Positions 51,695-61,202 of a stretch of DNA of 64,000 bases are shown in pieces. The DNA comes from Cupriavidus sp. YR651 (GTDB lineage Bacteria > Pseudomonadota > Gammaproteobacteria > Burkholderiales > Burkholderiaceae): the NCBI RefSeq assembly GCF_900101625.1, contig NZ_FMYZ01000003.1, forward strand, positions 310,001 through 374,000, written 5' to 3'. The position numbers and the translations under genes are program-made. Numbering within the stretch: position 1 is the first letter of the stretch; the number at the start of each line of letters is the position of its first letter. The notes below the pieces were generated by a model that did not search any database, had not been told where the DNA came from, and was given only the letters and a program-made list of their open reading frames with translations.

Positions 51695-52663
51695 ATGCCC
51701 CTCACGAGAAGACATTTTGCGGCCGGCATGGCGCTGGCCATGCTGGCGGCGATGAGCCCCGCGCCCTGTGCGGCGCAGGACAAGCCCATGACGATCATCG
51801 TCGGCAGCCCCGCCGGCGGCACCACGGATGCGCTGGCACGGCTGATCGCACGATCGATGTCGCAGACCCTGCATCGCACGGTCGTCGTCGATAACCGGCC
51901 CGGTGCCGGCGGCAATATCGCGGCCCAGTACGTCGCCCGGAGCGTGCCCGACGGCAGCACGCTGCTGATGAGCTTCACCGCCCACACCATCAACGCGTCG
52001 CTCTACAAGAACCTGCCGTTCGATGCCGTGCGCGATTTCACGCCGATCACGATGGTCGCGCGCGTGCCCAGCGTGCTGGTGGCGCGCAAGAACGCACCAT
52101 TCGACACCACGGCAGGGCTGATCGAATACGCGAAGCGCAATCCCGGCAAGCTGAGTTTCGCCATCGGCGCACAGGGCTCCTCGCTGCATCTGGCCAGCGA
52201 GCAATTCAAGCTCCAGACCGGCACCGACATCCTGAACATCCCCTACAAGGGCACCGGCCCCGCGATGACCGACCTGCTGGGCGGCACGGTGGACCTGATG
52301 TTCGCCAGCACGGTGAACGTGCTGCCGCACGCCCATGGCGGCAGCCTCAAGATCCTCGGCGTCAGCAGCAAGGACCCGCTGCCGCAGTTTGCCGGCGTGC
52401 CGACGATCGCCGCCACGGTCAAGGGCTTCGAGTCGTCCGCGTGGTTCGGGCTGTTCGGCCCCGCAAAGCTGCCGCAGGCCGTGACGGACCAGCTCTATCG
52501 CGCGGTGAAGATTGCCGTGGAAGACCCCGCGTACCAGCGGCGCATGGAAACGGAGGCCGCCATCGCGGTCAGCATGACGCCGCAGGCCTTCGGGCAGTTT
52601 GTCCGCAACGATATCCAGCATTGGGCGAAGGTAATCCAGTCGTCCGGCACCAAGGTGGAATGA
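51695..52663 (+). CDS. Bug-family (TctC-like) periplasmic binding protein
   Basis: 322 residues. The N-terminus has a Tat-like TRRHFAAGM motif and hydrophobic stretch. Bug signature segments: IIVGSPAGGTTDALARLIA, NRPGAGGNIAAQYVA, IPYKGTGPAMTDLLGG. It should bind a carboxylic acid in the periplasm. Its TGA overlaps the ATG of the LeuC-like gene, making it the first gene of a tightly coupled four-gene operon, so it likely captures that pathway's substrate. Confidence 0.92.
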   Translation: MPLTRRHFAAGMALAMLAAMSPAPCAAQDKPMTIIVGSPAGGTTDALARLIARSMSQTLHRTVVVDNRPGAGGNIAAQYVARSVPDGSTLLMSFTAHTINASLYKNLPFDAVRDFTPITMVARVPSVLVARKNAPFDTTAGLIEYAKRNPGKLSFAIGAQGSSLHLASEQFKLQTGTDILNIPYKGTGPAMTDLLGGTVDLMFASTVNVLPHAHGGSLKILGVSSKDPLPQFAGVPTIAATVKGFESSAWFGLFGPAKLPQAVTDQLYRAVKIAVEDPAYQRRMETEAAIAVSMTPQAFGQFVRNDIQHWAKVIQSSGTKVE

Positions 52664-53934
52664 TGGCGCAGACACTGGCGCAGAAGCTGCTTGCACGCGC
52701 GTCCGGAGTGGCCGCGGTCACGCCGGGGGAGATCGTCACCTGCCGCGTGGACCTGGCGATGATGCACGATTCCGGCGGCCCGCGTCGCGTCAAGCCGATG
52801 CTGGAGCGTCTGGGCGCCCGGGTCTGGAATCCGGACAAGGTGGTGGTCGTGACCGATCACTACGTGCCGGCCCACGACGCCGACAGCCGCGCCATCGTGC
52901 AGCTCGCACGGGACTGGGTGAAGGAGGCCGGTGTCTCGCGCTTCCATGACATGGAGGGCATCTGCCACGTGGTGGTGCCGGAGAAAGGCTATCTGCGCCC
53001 GGGGATGTTCGCCGTGGGCGGCGACAGCCATTCCTGCACGGGCGGCGCGTTCGGCGCGTATATGTTCGGGATCGGCGCGACGGAGATGCTGGGCGTGCTG
53101 GTCACCGGCGAGATCTGGGTGCGCGTGCCGGAGACGATCCGCATGCACTGGCACGGCCGCCTGCGGCCGGGCGTGTCCGCCAAGGACATGATGCTGCGCA
53201 TGTGCACGCGCTTCGGCATGGATGGCGGGCAGTACCAGGCGGTGGAATACACGGGCGATGCCGTGGCGGCGCTGCCGATGCAGGAACGGATGACGCTCTC
53301 CAACATGACGGCGGAGCTGGGCGCGCAGGTCGGGCTGATTGCGCCGGACGCGGTCACGCGGGACTGGCTTGCCGCCGTTGGCGTGGCGGATGCGGAAATC
53401 GACCTGCAGTCCTGGCAGTCCGACGCCGACGCGGCATGTCTGGCCACGCATCGATTCGATGCCAGCGCGCTGGCCCCGCAGGTTTCGCGGCCCCATACGC
53501 CGGCGGGCGCGGAGGACGTCGACGCGTTTCACGGCGTGGCGGTGGACGTCGCCTATATCGGCGCCTGCACGGGCGCGAAACTGGAAGACCTGCGCATGGC
53601 CGCGCAAGTACTGCGCGGCAACCGCGTGGCCAGCGGCACGCGTCTGCTGGTGGCGCCCGCCAGTGCGGCCGACCAGGCCCGCGCGCAGAAAGAGGGCACG
53701 CTGGGCGTGCTGGTGGATGCCGGCGCGGAACTGCTGCCCAACGCATGCGGCGCCTGCGCTGGCTACGGCGCGCATCGGTTTGGCGAGGACAGCGTGGTGA
53801 TCAGCGCCACGGCGCGCAATTTCAAGGGGCGCATGGGTGCCGCGTCGTCGCAGGTCTACCTGGGATCGCCGTACACCGTTGCCGCTTCCGCCATTGCGGG
53901 GCGCATTGCCGACCCGCGGGAGATGCTGGCATGA
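52660..53934 (+). CDS. Aconitase-family large subunit (LeuC-like hydro-lyase)
   Basis: 424 residues. The [4Fe-4S] ligands appear as GACTGAKLEDL (Cys) and NACGACAGYGA (two Cys). Substrate-loop GGDSHSCTGGAFGAYMFGIGATEM and the N-terminal TCRVDLAMMHDSGG are typical of LeuC/HacA-type dehydratases. Together with the LeuD-like subunit it hydrates or dehydrates a dicarboxylic acid. The genes around it do not belong to leucine synthesis. Confidence 0.9.
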   Translation: MMAQTLAQKLLARASGVAAVTPGEIVTCRVDLAMMHDSGGPRRVKPMLERLGARVWNPDKVVVVTDHYVPAHDADSRAIVQLARDWVKEAGVSRFHDMEGICHVVVPEKGYLRPGMFAVGGDSHSCTGGAFGAYMFGIGATEMLGVLVTGEIWVRVPETIRMHWHGRLRPGVSAKDMMLRMCTRFGMDGGQYQAVEYTGDAVAALPMQERMTLSNMTAELGAQVGLIAPDAVTRDWLAAVGVADAEIDLQSWQSDADAACLATHRFDASALAPQVSRPHTPAGAEDVDAFHGVAVDVAYIGACTGAKLEDLRMAAQVLRGNRVASGTRLLVAPASAADQARAQKEGTLGVLVDAGAELLPNACGACAGYGAHRFGEDSVVISATARNFKGRMGAASSQVYLGSPYTVAASAIAGRIADPREMLA

Positions 53935-54452
53935 CAGCCACCACGGGACGTGCGTGGGTATTCGGCGATGACGTCAATACCGATTTGCTGGCGCCGGGCG
54001 CCTATATGAAATTCGGCATCGAGGAGATCGCGAAGCACTGCCTGGAGTCGCTGGACCCGACGTTCGCCGGCTCGGTGAGGGCCGGTGATGTGGTGTTTGG
54101 TGGCCGCAACTTCGGCGCGGGATCGTCGCGCGAGCAGGCGGTGGAAGTCTTGCGTCATCTGGGCGTGGTGGCGGTGATCGCGCCGTCGTTCGCGGGGCTG
54201 TTCTACCGGAACGGCTTCAACCTGGGCCTGCCGTTGCTGATCTGCCCGCAGGCGGCATCGGTGCGCGCCGGCCAGCGCGTGCATTGCGATATCGAGGCGG
54301 CGCAGGTATCGATCGCGGGCGCGGCGGTGCCACTACAATGCGAGCCCATTCCGCCACACCTGATCGCCATGGTCCGCGATGGCGGACTGGTGCCCCACCT
54401 GGCGCGCAAGCTCGCGGCCGGCCAGCCATTCAAGACGGAGAATCCGCAATGA
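53931..54452 (+). CDS. Aconitase-family small subunit (LeuD-like)
   Basis: 173 residues. The swivel domain shows FGDDVNTDLLAPGAYMKF, the substrate-binding FGAGSSREQAVEVLRHLGV and FYRNGFNLGLPLL. It forms the active site with the LeuC-like subunit. Starts at an ATGA overlap and ends at another with the lyase gene, so equal expression is expected. Confidence 0.92.
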   Translation: MTATTGRAWVFGDDVNTDLLAPGAYMKFGIEEIAKHCLESLDPTFAGSVRAGDVVFGGRNFGAGSSREQAVEVLRHLGVVAVIAPSFAGLFYRNGFNLGLPLLICPQAASVRAGQRVHCDIEAAQVSIAGAAVPLQCEPIPPHLIAMVRDGGLVPHLARKLAAGQPFKTENPQ

Positions 54453-55303
54453 CACTGAAGCAACGCCTGCAAGCCCCCGGCATCGTGACCGCGCCTGGCG
54501 TCTACGACGCCTTTTCCGCCCTGCTGGTGGAGCAGGCAGGCTTCGAGGCCGCCTACCTGTCCGGCGCCAGCATCGCCTATACGCGCTTTGGCCGGCCCGA
54601 TATCGGCTTCCTGTCGCTCGACGATGTGGCGGCGGTCACCCGCAATATCCGCGAGCGTGTGGCGTTGCCGCTGGTGGTCGATGCGGACACCGGCTTCGGC
54701 AATGCACTCAATGTCATGCAGACGGTGCGGGTGCTGGAGCGCGCTGGGGCCTCGGCCATCCAGCTCGAGGATCAGGCATCGCCCAAGCGCTGCGGCCACC
54801 TGGATGGCAAGAGCGTGATCCCGGCCGCCGAGATGGCCGGCAAGATTCGCGCGGCCTGCGACGCGCGGCGCGATGCCGATACGCTGATCATCGCGCGTAC
54901 GGACGCCGTGGCGGTGGAGGGCATGGCGGCGGCGCTGGAGCGCGCCGAGCAGTATGCGGAGGCCGGCGCGGACATGCTGTTTGTCGAGGCGCTGCGCAGC
55001 CGCGAGGACATGGCCGTGGCGATCGACCGGCTGTCGGGCCGCGCGCCATTGATGGCCAATATGGTGGAAGGCGGCAAGACGCCGGTGCTGCCGGCCGCGA
55101 CGCTGCAGGAGATTGGCTTCCGGCTGGTGATCTTCCCCGGCGGCACGGTGCGCGCACTGAGCTTTGCGTTGCGCGACTACCTGCAAAACCTGTCCGCGCA
55201 CGGCACCACCACGCCGTATCTGGACCGGATGCTGTCGTTCTCGGAGCTGAACGACGTCATCGGCACGCCCGAGATGCTGGCGCTGGGCAAGCGCTACGAG
55301 TAG
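54449..55303 (+). CDS. Isocitrate lyase/PEP mutase family carbon-carbon lyase
   Basis: 284 residues. Barrel motifs: APGVYDAFSALLVEQAGFEAAYLSG, VVDADTGFGN, IQLEDQASPKRCGHLDGK (the PKRCGH loop of methylisocitrate and dimethylmalate lyases) and IIARTDA. It should split a 2-hydroxy dicarboxylate into pyruvate (or glyoxylate) and a second acid. Combined with the LeuCD-like hydratase it resembles the dimethylmalate dehydratase/lyase pair of nicotinate fermentation. Confidence 0.88.
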   Translation: MTLKQRLQAPGIVTAPGVYDAFSALLVEQAGFEAAYLSGASIAYTRFGRPDIGFLSLDDVAAVTRNIRERVALPLVVDADTGFGNALNVMQTVRVLERAGASAIQLEDQASPKRCGHLDGKSVIPAAEMAGKIRAACDARRDADTLIIARTDAVAVEGMAAALERAEQYAEAGADMLFVEALRSREDMAVAIDRLSGRAPLMANMVEGGKTPVLPAATLQEIGFRLVIFPGGTVRALSFALRDYLQNLSAHGTTTPYLDRMLSFSELNDVIGTPEMLALGKRYE

Positions 55304-55412
55304 CCGACCATAGGCCGGCGACAGGCCGACGACAGGTCGATCACAGCCAGCGCTTGCGGCCCATGCCGGGGACGCGTACCGTGGCGGCATTGCCCCCCCC
55401 TCACGCCGATTC

Positions 55413-56213
55413 ATGCCGCCCGATGTCGATACGACGCTGCCCCGATTCCAACAGGTCCGCCTGATCCTGCGCGAGCGGATCCGTGGCGGGTACTACGAGA
55501 ATGGCAATCCGCTGCCGGGCGAGCGGCAACTGGCGGAGGAATTCGGCGTGGCGCGCGTGACCGTGCGCTCGGCGCTGGCACGCTTGCAGGAAGAGGGGCT
55601 GATTTCGCGCCTGCGCGGCAAGGGCACCGTGCCGACGGGCCGCAATGCCTCCCCGGCGCAGGCCGGGCTGCGCGGCGGACTGCTCGACAACATCGTCAGC
55701 ATGGGCCTGCGCACGCGCGTGTCGGTGCTGGAATGGCGGCTGATGCCGGCGCCGCCGGCCGTAAGCGCCGCGCTGAGCCTGCCACCGGGCGCGCAGACCC
55801 TGAAGGTGGTGCGCGTGCGCAAGTTCAACGCCCAGCCAATCGCCTACACCGAGGTCTTCCTGCCCGCCGACCTGGCGGGCGCCATCGATCGCCACACGCT
55901 GCAGGACACACCGATGCTGGTTGCGCTGGAGCAGCACGGCATCAAGGTCGTATCCGCCGAGCAGACGCTGGGGGCCGCCACCGCGGACCTCGACGTCGCC
56001 CGCATCCTGCGCATCGCACCCGGCGTGCCGTTGCTGCGCGTCTCGCGCGTGGCCATCGACAGCACGGGGCGGCCCGTGCAGTTCCTGGTCGGCCTCTACC
56101 ATCCGGAGCGCTACACGTACCAGATGCGCCTGTCCCGCGTGGGCGGCGCCACCAAGGTCTGGATCGACGCCGACCAGCACAAGCGCCGCCCCAAGGCGGA
56201 CGGCGAGCCTTGA
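55413..56213 (+). CDS. GntR-family regulator with UTRA domain
   Basis: 266 residues. HTH (about 10-75): FQQVRLILRERIRGGYYENGNPLPGERQLAEEFGVARVTVRSALARLQEEGLI. The UTRA ligand domain follows (LKVVRVRKFNAQPIAYTEVFLPADL). HutC subfamily. It comes 110 bases after the lyase gene in the same direction and probably controls the Bug-leuCD-like-lyase operon, responding to its acid. Confidence 0.88.
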   Translation: MPPDVDTTLPRFQQVRLILRERIRGGYYENGNPLPGERQLAEEFGVARVTVRSALARLQEEGLISRLRGKGTVPTGRNASPAQAGLRGGLLDNIVSMGLRTRVSVLEWRLMPAPPAVSAALSLPPGAQTLKVVRVRKFNAQPIAYTEVFLPADLAGAIDRHTLQDTPMLVALEQHGIKVVSAEQTLGAATADLDVARILRIAPGVPLLRVSRVAIDSTGRPVQFLVGLYHPERYTYQMRLSRVGGATKVWIDADQHKRRPKADGEP

Positions 56214-56288
56214 CGGTGCGCTGCGTGCGGCCGACAAGCGAGTGTGGCTAACCCGGCCACGACGCCAGAATCATTTTGATAGTGCCTC

Positions 56289-57086
56289 CTAGCGAGCGAC
56301 TAGCCGGTCCAGCCGCAGTCGATGACGTTCGTCGGTCATGCGCGAGACGGCCAGGTATGCCGCCACGATGACTCCCAGCACACTGCCGCCGGTCAGCAGG
56401 AACATCAGCAGGATCTGGTAGCGCGCCGCCGCGATCGGGTCCATGCCGGCCAGGATCTGGCCGGTCATGATGCCGGGCATCGTGATGATGCCCGCGGCTG
56501 CCATGGTGTTCATGGTCGGCATCAGGCCGCTGCGTATCGCGTGGCGCACGATCGGGCGCAGTGCGGTGTGACGGTCTTCCCCCAGCGCCAGCCGTGCGTC
56601 AATCGCGCCGCGCTGGAGCCATGCCATGGAAAAGGCGGCATGCAGTGCCAGGCTGGCGGCATTCATGGCATTGCCGAGCACGATGCCCGCGAGCGGGATG
56701 GCGTGGCGCGCGTCGTACCAGGGGGAAGGGCGCAGCGCGGTGGTCAACGCGAGTACCGTGATCACGAGCGTCGGCAGGCTCACGGCGGCGGCGCCGGTGA
56801 TGGCCTGCCAGGGGCCTTGCAGGCGGCGCTCCTGCCGGCTGCTGACTTCATGGGCGGCGGCCGCGACCATCGCCAGCACGACGCCGAGCGTGAGCCACGG
56901 CGACGACAACGCGAAGACCGCGCGCAGTGTGAGCCCCACCAGCAGCAGTTGCACGACCATGCGGCAGGCCGTCCAGAGCAGGGTGCGATGGATGTTCAGC
57001 GACAGCGCCACGGACAGGCCGGCGCCCGCGAGGATCAGCAGGCTGGCCAGGAGCAGGTCGGCGGCGGTCAGGTCGATCGGAGTCAT
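56289..57086 (-). CDS. fetB: FetB-type (UPF0014) ABC permease
   Basis: 265 residues with about seven membrane segments. UPF0014 signature regions: LLWTACRMVVQLLLVGLTLRAVF, MVAAAAHEVSSRQERRL and PLAGIVLGNAMNAASLALHA, then GLMPTMNTMAAAGIITMPGIMTGQILAG. FetAB of E. coli exports iron and improves peroxide resistance. Its ATG overlaps the fetA stop (57083-57086). Confidence 0.92.
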   Translation of the reverse strand: MTPIDLTAADLLLASLLILAGAGLSVALSLNIHRTLLWTACRMVVQLLLVGLTLRAVFALSSPWLTLGVVLAMVAAAAHEVSSRQERRLQGPWQAITGAAAVSLPTLVITVLALTTALRPSPWYDARHAIPLAGIVLGNAMNAASLALHAAFSMAWLQRGAIDARLALGEDRHTALRPIVRHAIRSGLMPTMNTMAAAGIITMPGIMTGQILAGMDPIAAARYQILLMFLLTGGSVLGVIVAAYLAVSRMTDERHRLRLDRLVAR

Positions 57087-57688
57087 ATCGGCAGGCTTTC
57101 CAGGCCGTCCTGGCGCAGATGGAATTGCGCGTGGCGCAGGCGGGCGGCCTGTGCCGTGTTGTGGGATACCACCAGCAGGCCGATGCCTTCGGCCATCACA
57201 TCGCGCAGCAAGGCTTCGACGGCCATCGTGGTGTCGGCGTCCAGTCCGGACGTGGGTTCGTCCAGCAACAGGAATCGCGGGCGGCGCACCAGCGCGCGGA
57301 TCAGGGCTAGGCGCTGGCGCTCGCCCGTGGAGAGATGGCTGACCGCTGCCGACAGGATGTCCGGACGCAGGAGCAGCCGGCCGAGCAGGCGTTCCGCCGC
57401 AGCCGGGTCGGTGAAATGCGACCGGACGTCGTCCGCCCACCAGCCCGATTCGGCCGCCACGTAGGTCACTTCGCGCCGCCAGGCGGGGCCCGTCATCGCA
57501 TCGCGCGGCGTCTTGCCGATGCGGACTTCGCCCTCGTTGGGGTCGAGGTCGGCAATCATGCGCAACAAGAGGCTCTTGCCGGTGCCCGACGCGCCGGACA
57601 ACACGGTGCAGCGTCCCGGCGCGACGACGAGCGTGAAGGGGCCGCGGCCGTGGCCCGTGAGATGGCGTATGTAGAGATTGGCGTCCAT
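57083..57688 (-). CDS. fetA: FetA-type ABC ATP-binding protein
   Basis: 201 residues. Walker A GASGTGKSLLLR, signature LSTGERQRLALIRAL, Walker B FLLLDEPTSGLD and switch His in VVSHN. Works with the FetB-type permease as a probable iron exporter. Promoter in the 348-bp spacer shared with csbD. Confidence 0.92.
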   Translation of the reverse strand: MDANLYIRHLTGHGRGPFTLVVAPGRCTVLSGASGTGKSLLLRMIADLDPNEGEVRIGKTPRDAMTGPAWRREVTYVAAESGWWADDVRSHFTDPAAAERLLGRLLLRPDILSAAVSHLSTGERQRLALIRALVRRPRFLLLDEPTSGLDADTTMAVEALLRDVMAEGIGLLVVSHNTAQAARLRHAQFHLRQDGLESLPI

Positions 57689-58036
57689 GGCGCAGGGTTC
57701 CGACGCACCGGGCGATGGGGTCGCGATGCGCACGAAGCGTAACACCCGCGCATTAAGCGGGAATTAAGCGGAAATCAAGCTGCAATCTAGCGCGCATCGA
57801 GCGCGCATCCGGTTAGGGAAAGCGTACCTGAGCACGCGTCCCGGCGGCGTCCGACACCATGTCGGGGCTTCGTCCTACAGGGCTGGCGCCACGGGATTTC
57901 CTACACTGTCCATTGCGTACCGCACCATCTCCCGGGCCTGCCGGCATGCGCTGTCGCAACAGTGACGGTGTCAGCGAGCGGCAATCCGGGTGACCGGAGA
58001 GCGGACTGTTCCACCCCGACCAATGGAGGCATCACC
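57689..58036. other. 348-bp divergent spacer between fetA and csbD
   Basis: No gene. It has a short direct repeat (GCGCGCATC twice near 57790-57810), a 6-bp dyad CCGACA-CCA-TGTCGG at 57851-57865, and CTACACT at 57901-57907, close to the sigmaS -10 sequence CTATACT, which would suit the stress-type csbD gene. Confidence 0.4.
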
Positions 58037-58222
58037 ATGAACAAGGATCAAGTGAAGGGCCGCATGGAACAAGCCAAGGGCAAGGCCAAGGAAATCGCTG
58101 GCAAGGTCACCGGCAAGACCTCGATGGAAATCAAGGGCAAGGGCCAGCAAGTGGCCGGCAAGACGCAGGCGGCCTACGGCGATGCGAAGGAAAACATGAA
58201 GGACATGAAGAAGCCGCGCTGA
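58037..58222 (+). CDS. CsbD family stress protein
   Basis: 61 residues, GGAGG before ATG. Composition is Lys-, Gly- and Met-rich without aromatic core, with the CsbD pattern MNKDQVKGRMEQAKGKAKEIAGKVTGK. Small general-stress proteins of unclear molecular role, usually under sigmaS or sigmaB. Followed at once by an intrinsic terminator, so it is monocistronic. Confidence 0.93.
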   Translation: MNKDQVKGRMEQAKGKAKEIAGKVTGKTSMEIKGKGQQVAGKTQAAYGDAKENMKDMKKPR

Positions 58223-58243
58223 GCGGGATCTGACGTCCGAGGA

Positions 58244-58269
58244 AGGCGGGGCCTGGCCCCGCCTTTTTT
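58244..58269 (+). terminator. Rho-independent terminator of csbD
   Basis: 9-bp stem AGGCGGGGC / GCCCCGCCT with CTG loop, followed by six T (58264-58269). Confidence 0.95.
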
Positions 58270-58403
58270 CGTCCGCCTTCAGCGTTTGGTGGCCGCCCCC
58301 GGTGGCCACCCCCGGTGGTCGCCAGCCAGGTGGCGATGCCGGCGGCCAGCTCCCATGATGTCTGTCCTATGCTGGAATCGACCTGGACGGACAGACGACG
58401 GCA

Positions 58404-59606
58404 ATGGCGATGCGTCCCCTGATCTTCTGCGCGGTGCAGTGCCTGCTTGCAGTCACTTGGACGATCTACACCGCGTTCCTGCCGCAACTGGCGGCGCAGG
58501 CCGGCATCCCCCGCCCGCATGTCGCATGGATTCTGCTGATGGACCAGGCGGTCTTTGTCGTCATGGACTGCGCAATGGGTGTGGCCGCCGACCGCATGGC
58601 CTCCGCGATGCAGCGCCTCGGCACGTGGATACTGGTCATTGCGGTGCTGTCGGGTGCGGCGTTCGTGCTGCTGCCCCAGTCCACGTCACCGGCGCTGCTG
58701 CTCGGGCTGACCGCTTTGTGGGCGGGGACGTCGTCAGCCTTGCGGGCGCCGCCGATGGTCATCATCGCCCGGGGCATGCAGCGATCGGCGCCGATGCTGG
58801 TGTCGTGGTCCGTCCTGGGGATCGGCATCGCCGGGGCGCTGGGCCCGTTGCTGACTGCCGGGTTGCGGAACGTGTCGCCTGCCTTGCCGTTCGCGCTGGC
58901 CAGCGCTGGCCTGATCGTGGCCGTGGCGGCGCTGCGCTGGGTGGACCAGGCGCCGCACGCGGAGGCCCGCGCGGCGGCCGGTCCGGATCGCGCGCGCATC
59001 CGCATGCTGTGGCTGTTCTTCGCCGCCGCATTGACCCTTGCCTTCGGCTTCCAGGTTCACACCACGATCAACTCCGCGCCGGCATACCTGAAGTTCGTGT
59101 CCAGCGCCGATCTGGTGCGCTACATGCCCGCGTTCTGGCTGGGCTTCGTGGCCTGCGTGCTGCTGCCCGATACGACGGTGTTCCGGAGGGCGCCCGCGCA
59201 TGGCCTGCTGCTGGTGGCGGTGGCCCTCGGGGTGATCGCCTTCGCGGGGTTTGCGATGTCGGCCACGCTGGCCGGCGTGCTGGTGGCCCAGTGTGCGGCC
59301 GGCGGGGTCTGGGGCGTGGTGTTCGGCGCGGTGACGCATGCCGCGCTGCGCGCGGGGCACGTCGGCAGGGAGGGCCTGCTGACTGGAATGGTCTTCGCGG
59401 TGTCCGCGCTGGCGGCGTTTGCCCGGATCGCGATCATGCTGTCCGGCATCCACCAGCGCGCGGACATGGCGGACCTGCTGCGCTGGCTGCCCGTTGTTTC
59501 ATGGGCGATTGCCGCCGTGCTGCTGGCTGCCTTCATCGCGCGCAATGCGGCGTATCTGCGCGAGGGAATGCTGGCCTCCGGCCCCACCGCACTGCCGGGC
59601 GGATAG
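58404..59606 (+). CDS. Major facilitator superfamily transporter
   Basis: 400 residues, about 12 membrane segments. Starts MAMRPLIFCAVQCLLAVTWTIYTAFLPQLA; central loop about 190-215 is Arg/Ala-rich (APHAEARAAAGPDRARIR). No substrate-specific motif recognised. Single gene, convergent with the sugar-acid operon. Confidence 0.85.
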   Translation: MAMRPLIFCAVQCLLAVTWTIYTAFLPQLAAQAGIPRPHVAWILLMDQAVFVVMDCAMGVAADRMASAMQRLGTWILVIAVLSGAAFVLLPQSTSPALLLGLTALWAGTSSALRAPPMVIIARGMQRSAPMLVSWSVLGIGIAGALGPLLTAGLRNVSPALPFALASAGLIVAVAALRWVDQAPHAEARAAAGPDRARIRMLWLFFAAALTLAFGFQVHTTINSAPAYLKFVSSADLVRYMPAFWLGFVACVLLPDTTVFRRAPAHGLLLVAVALGVIAFAGFAMSATLAGVLVAQCAAGGVWGVVFGAVTHAALRAGHVGREGLLTGMVFAVSALAAFARIAIMLSGIHQRADMADLLRWLPVVSWAIAAVLLAAFIARNAAYLREGMLASGPTALPGG

Positions 59607-59706
59607 GTCTGCCGCTTAGCTGCCGTGGGCTGCGTGGGCTGCCGTGGCCGGGATGCCCGGCGCGATCCGGCCGCTGGTCGCTATCGCGCTATCCCACGAT
59701 CGCGCT

Positions 59707-59734
59707 GCCGCGCGGGCGCGATGGCCCGCGCGGC
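59707..59734. terminator. Hairpin between convergent MFS and FAD-dehydrogenase genes
   Basis: Perfect 11-bp stem GCCGCGCGGGC / GCCCGCGCGGC, loop GCGATG. No T-tract, but 14 bases before the end of the leftward gene; probable bidirectional terminator. Confidence 0.6.
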
Positions 59735-59747
59735 GCGTGAGCCGTCT

Positions 59748-61193
59748 TTACTTGTCTTCCAGTTGTGGCAGAACCCGGCCTGGGTTCATCAGGTTCTTCG
59801 GGTCGAGTGCGCGCTTGACCTGCCACATCAGTTGCAGCTCCACCGGCGACTTGTAACGGTTCAGGTCGTCGCGCTTGGCCACGCCGATGCCGTGCTCGGC
59901 GGAGATCGAACCGTTCTCCGCATGGGCCAGCCCGTCGACCAGGTCGGACACCGGCTTGTACCACTGGGCCAGGAAGTCCTTGGCGCTGCGGTCCTTGGGG
60001 CGCAGCGGGTTGAAGTGCACGTTGCCGTCGCCCATATGGCCGTAGATGACCATGCGGGTGGCGGGCTCCAGCGCCAGCACCTCGGCGGAGGCCTTGCCGA
60101 TGAAGCCGGCGATGCGCGAGACGGGCACCGAGATATCGCACTTGATGCTGCCGCCGGTGCGTGTCTGCGCGTCCGAGATTTCCTCGCGGATGCGCCAGAA
60201 CGTCTGCGCGTCGGAGAGGCTCGACGCCACGGCGGCATCGACCACCCAGCCATTGCCGAGCCCGGCCTCCAGGATTTCCATCAGCGTGGCGTTCAGGCTG
60301 TCTTCATCGGCACCCGACGTCAGCTCGATCAGCACCATCCAGTCGTGGCGGTCCGCCAGCGGCGACGGCGCATTGCCGAGGTATTCCAGCACCAGCTCCA
60401 GCGCCGGCGCGGAAATCAGCTCGAATGCCGTGACGGCCTGGCCGGATACCTGGCGGGCCTCGCCGAGCAGCTTCACGGCGGCCTCGGGGCTTTCCACGGC
60501 GACGAAGGCGACGGCCGACGCGCGCGGCTGCGGCATCAGCTTCAGCACCGCGCCGGTAATGATGCCCAGCGTGCCTTCCGCGCCGACGAACAGGTGCTTG
60601 AGGTCGTAACCCGTGTTGTCCTTGCGCAGGCCGCGCAGCGAGGAAAAGATCCGGCCATCGGGCAGCACGACTTCGATGCCAAGCACCAGGTCGCGCATAT
60701 TGCCGTAGCGCAGCACGGCGGTGCCGCCCGCGTTGGTCGACAGGTTGCCGCCGATCTGGCAGGAGCCCTCGGAGCCGATGCGCAGCGGGAACAACCGCTT
60801 GCTGTCCTCCGCCGCCGCGCGCGCCGCCGAGAGCGTGACGCCGGCCTGCACGGTCATGGTGTCGTTGACCGGGTCGATGGCCATCACGCGGTTCATCTTG
60901 CCGAGGTTGATGACCACGGCGGTGCCGGAATCGTCGGGCACCGCGCCGCCCATCAGCGAGGTGTTGCCGCCCTGCGGCACCACGGGCACGCCGTGTTCAT
61001 AGCACCACGCCATGACCTGGCTGACCTGTTCGGTCGATGACGGCATGACCACCACCGGCGACTTGCCGTGATAGATCTTGCGGTAGTCGGTCACGTAGGG
61101 TTCGGTGTCGGCATCGGCGGTCAGGCAGCCATTGGCGCCGACAATCGCCTGCATGGCGTTCAGGAGGATCTCGGGGGAGGGCAGGGCGGTCAT
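59748..61193 (-). CDS. FAD-linked D-2-hydroxy-acid dehydrogenase
   Basis: 481 residues. PCMH-type FAD domain with VVPQGGNTSLMGGAVPDDSGTAVV and GSCQIGGNLSTNAGG. The C-terminal domain has VIYGHMGDGNVHFNPL (metal-site His) and the ENGSISAEHGIGVAKRDDL ending. These fit the D-lactate/D-2-hydroxyglutarate dehydrogenase (GlcD-like) branch. In this operon it may oxidise a hydroxy acid made by the aldolase branch. Starts nine bases after the aldolase stop. Confidence 0.9.
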   Translation of the reverse strand: MTALPSPEILLNAMQAIVGANGCLTADADTEPYVTDYRKIYHGKSPVVVMPSSTEQVSQVMAWCYEHGVPVVPQGGNTSLMGGAVPDDSGTAVVINLGKMNRVMAIDPVNDTMTVQAGVTLSAARAAAEDSKRLFPLRIGSEGSCQIGGNLSTNAGGTAVLRYGNMRDLVLGIEVVLPDGRIFSSLRGLRKDNTGYDLKHLFVGAEGTLGIITGAVLKLMPQPRASAVAFVAVESPEAAVKLLGEARQVSGQAVTAFELISAPALELVLEYLGNAPSPLADRHDWMVLIELTSGADEDSLNATLMEILEAGLGNGWVVDAAVASSLSDAQTFWRIREEISDAQTRTGGSIKCDISVPVSRIAGFIGKASAEVLALEPATRMVIYGHMGDGNVHFNPLRPKDRSAKDFLAQWYKPVSDLVDGLAHAENGSISAEHGIGVAKRDDLNRYKSPVELQLMWQVKRALDPKNLMNPGRVLPQLEDK

Positions 61194-61202
61194 GAGTCTG
61201 AA

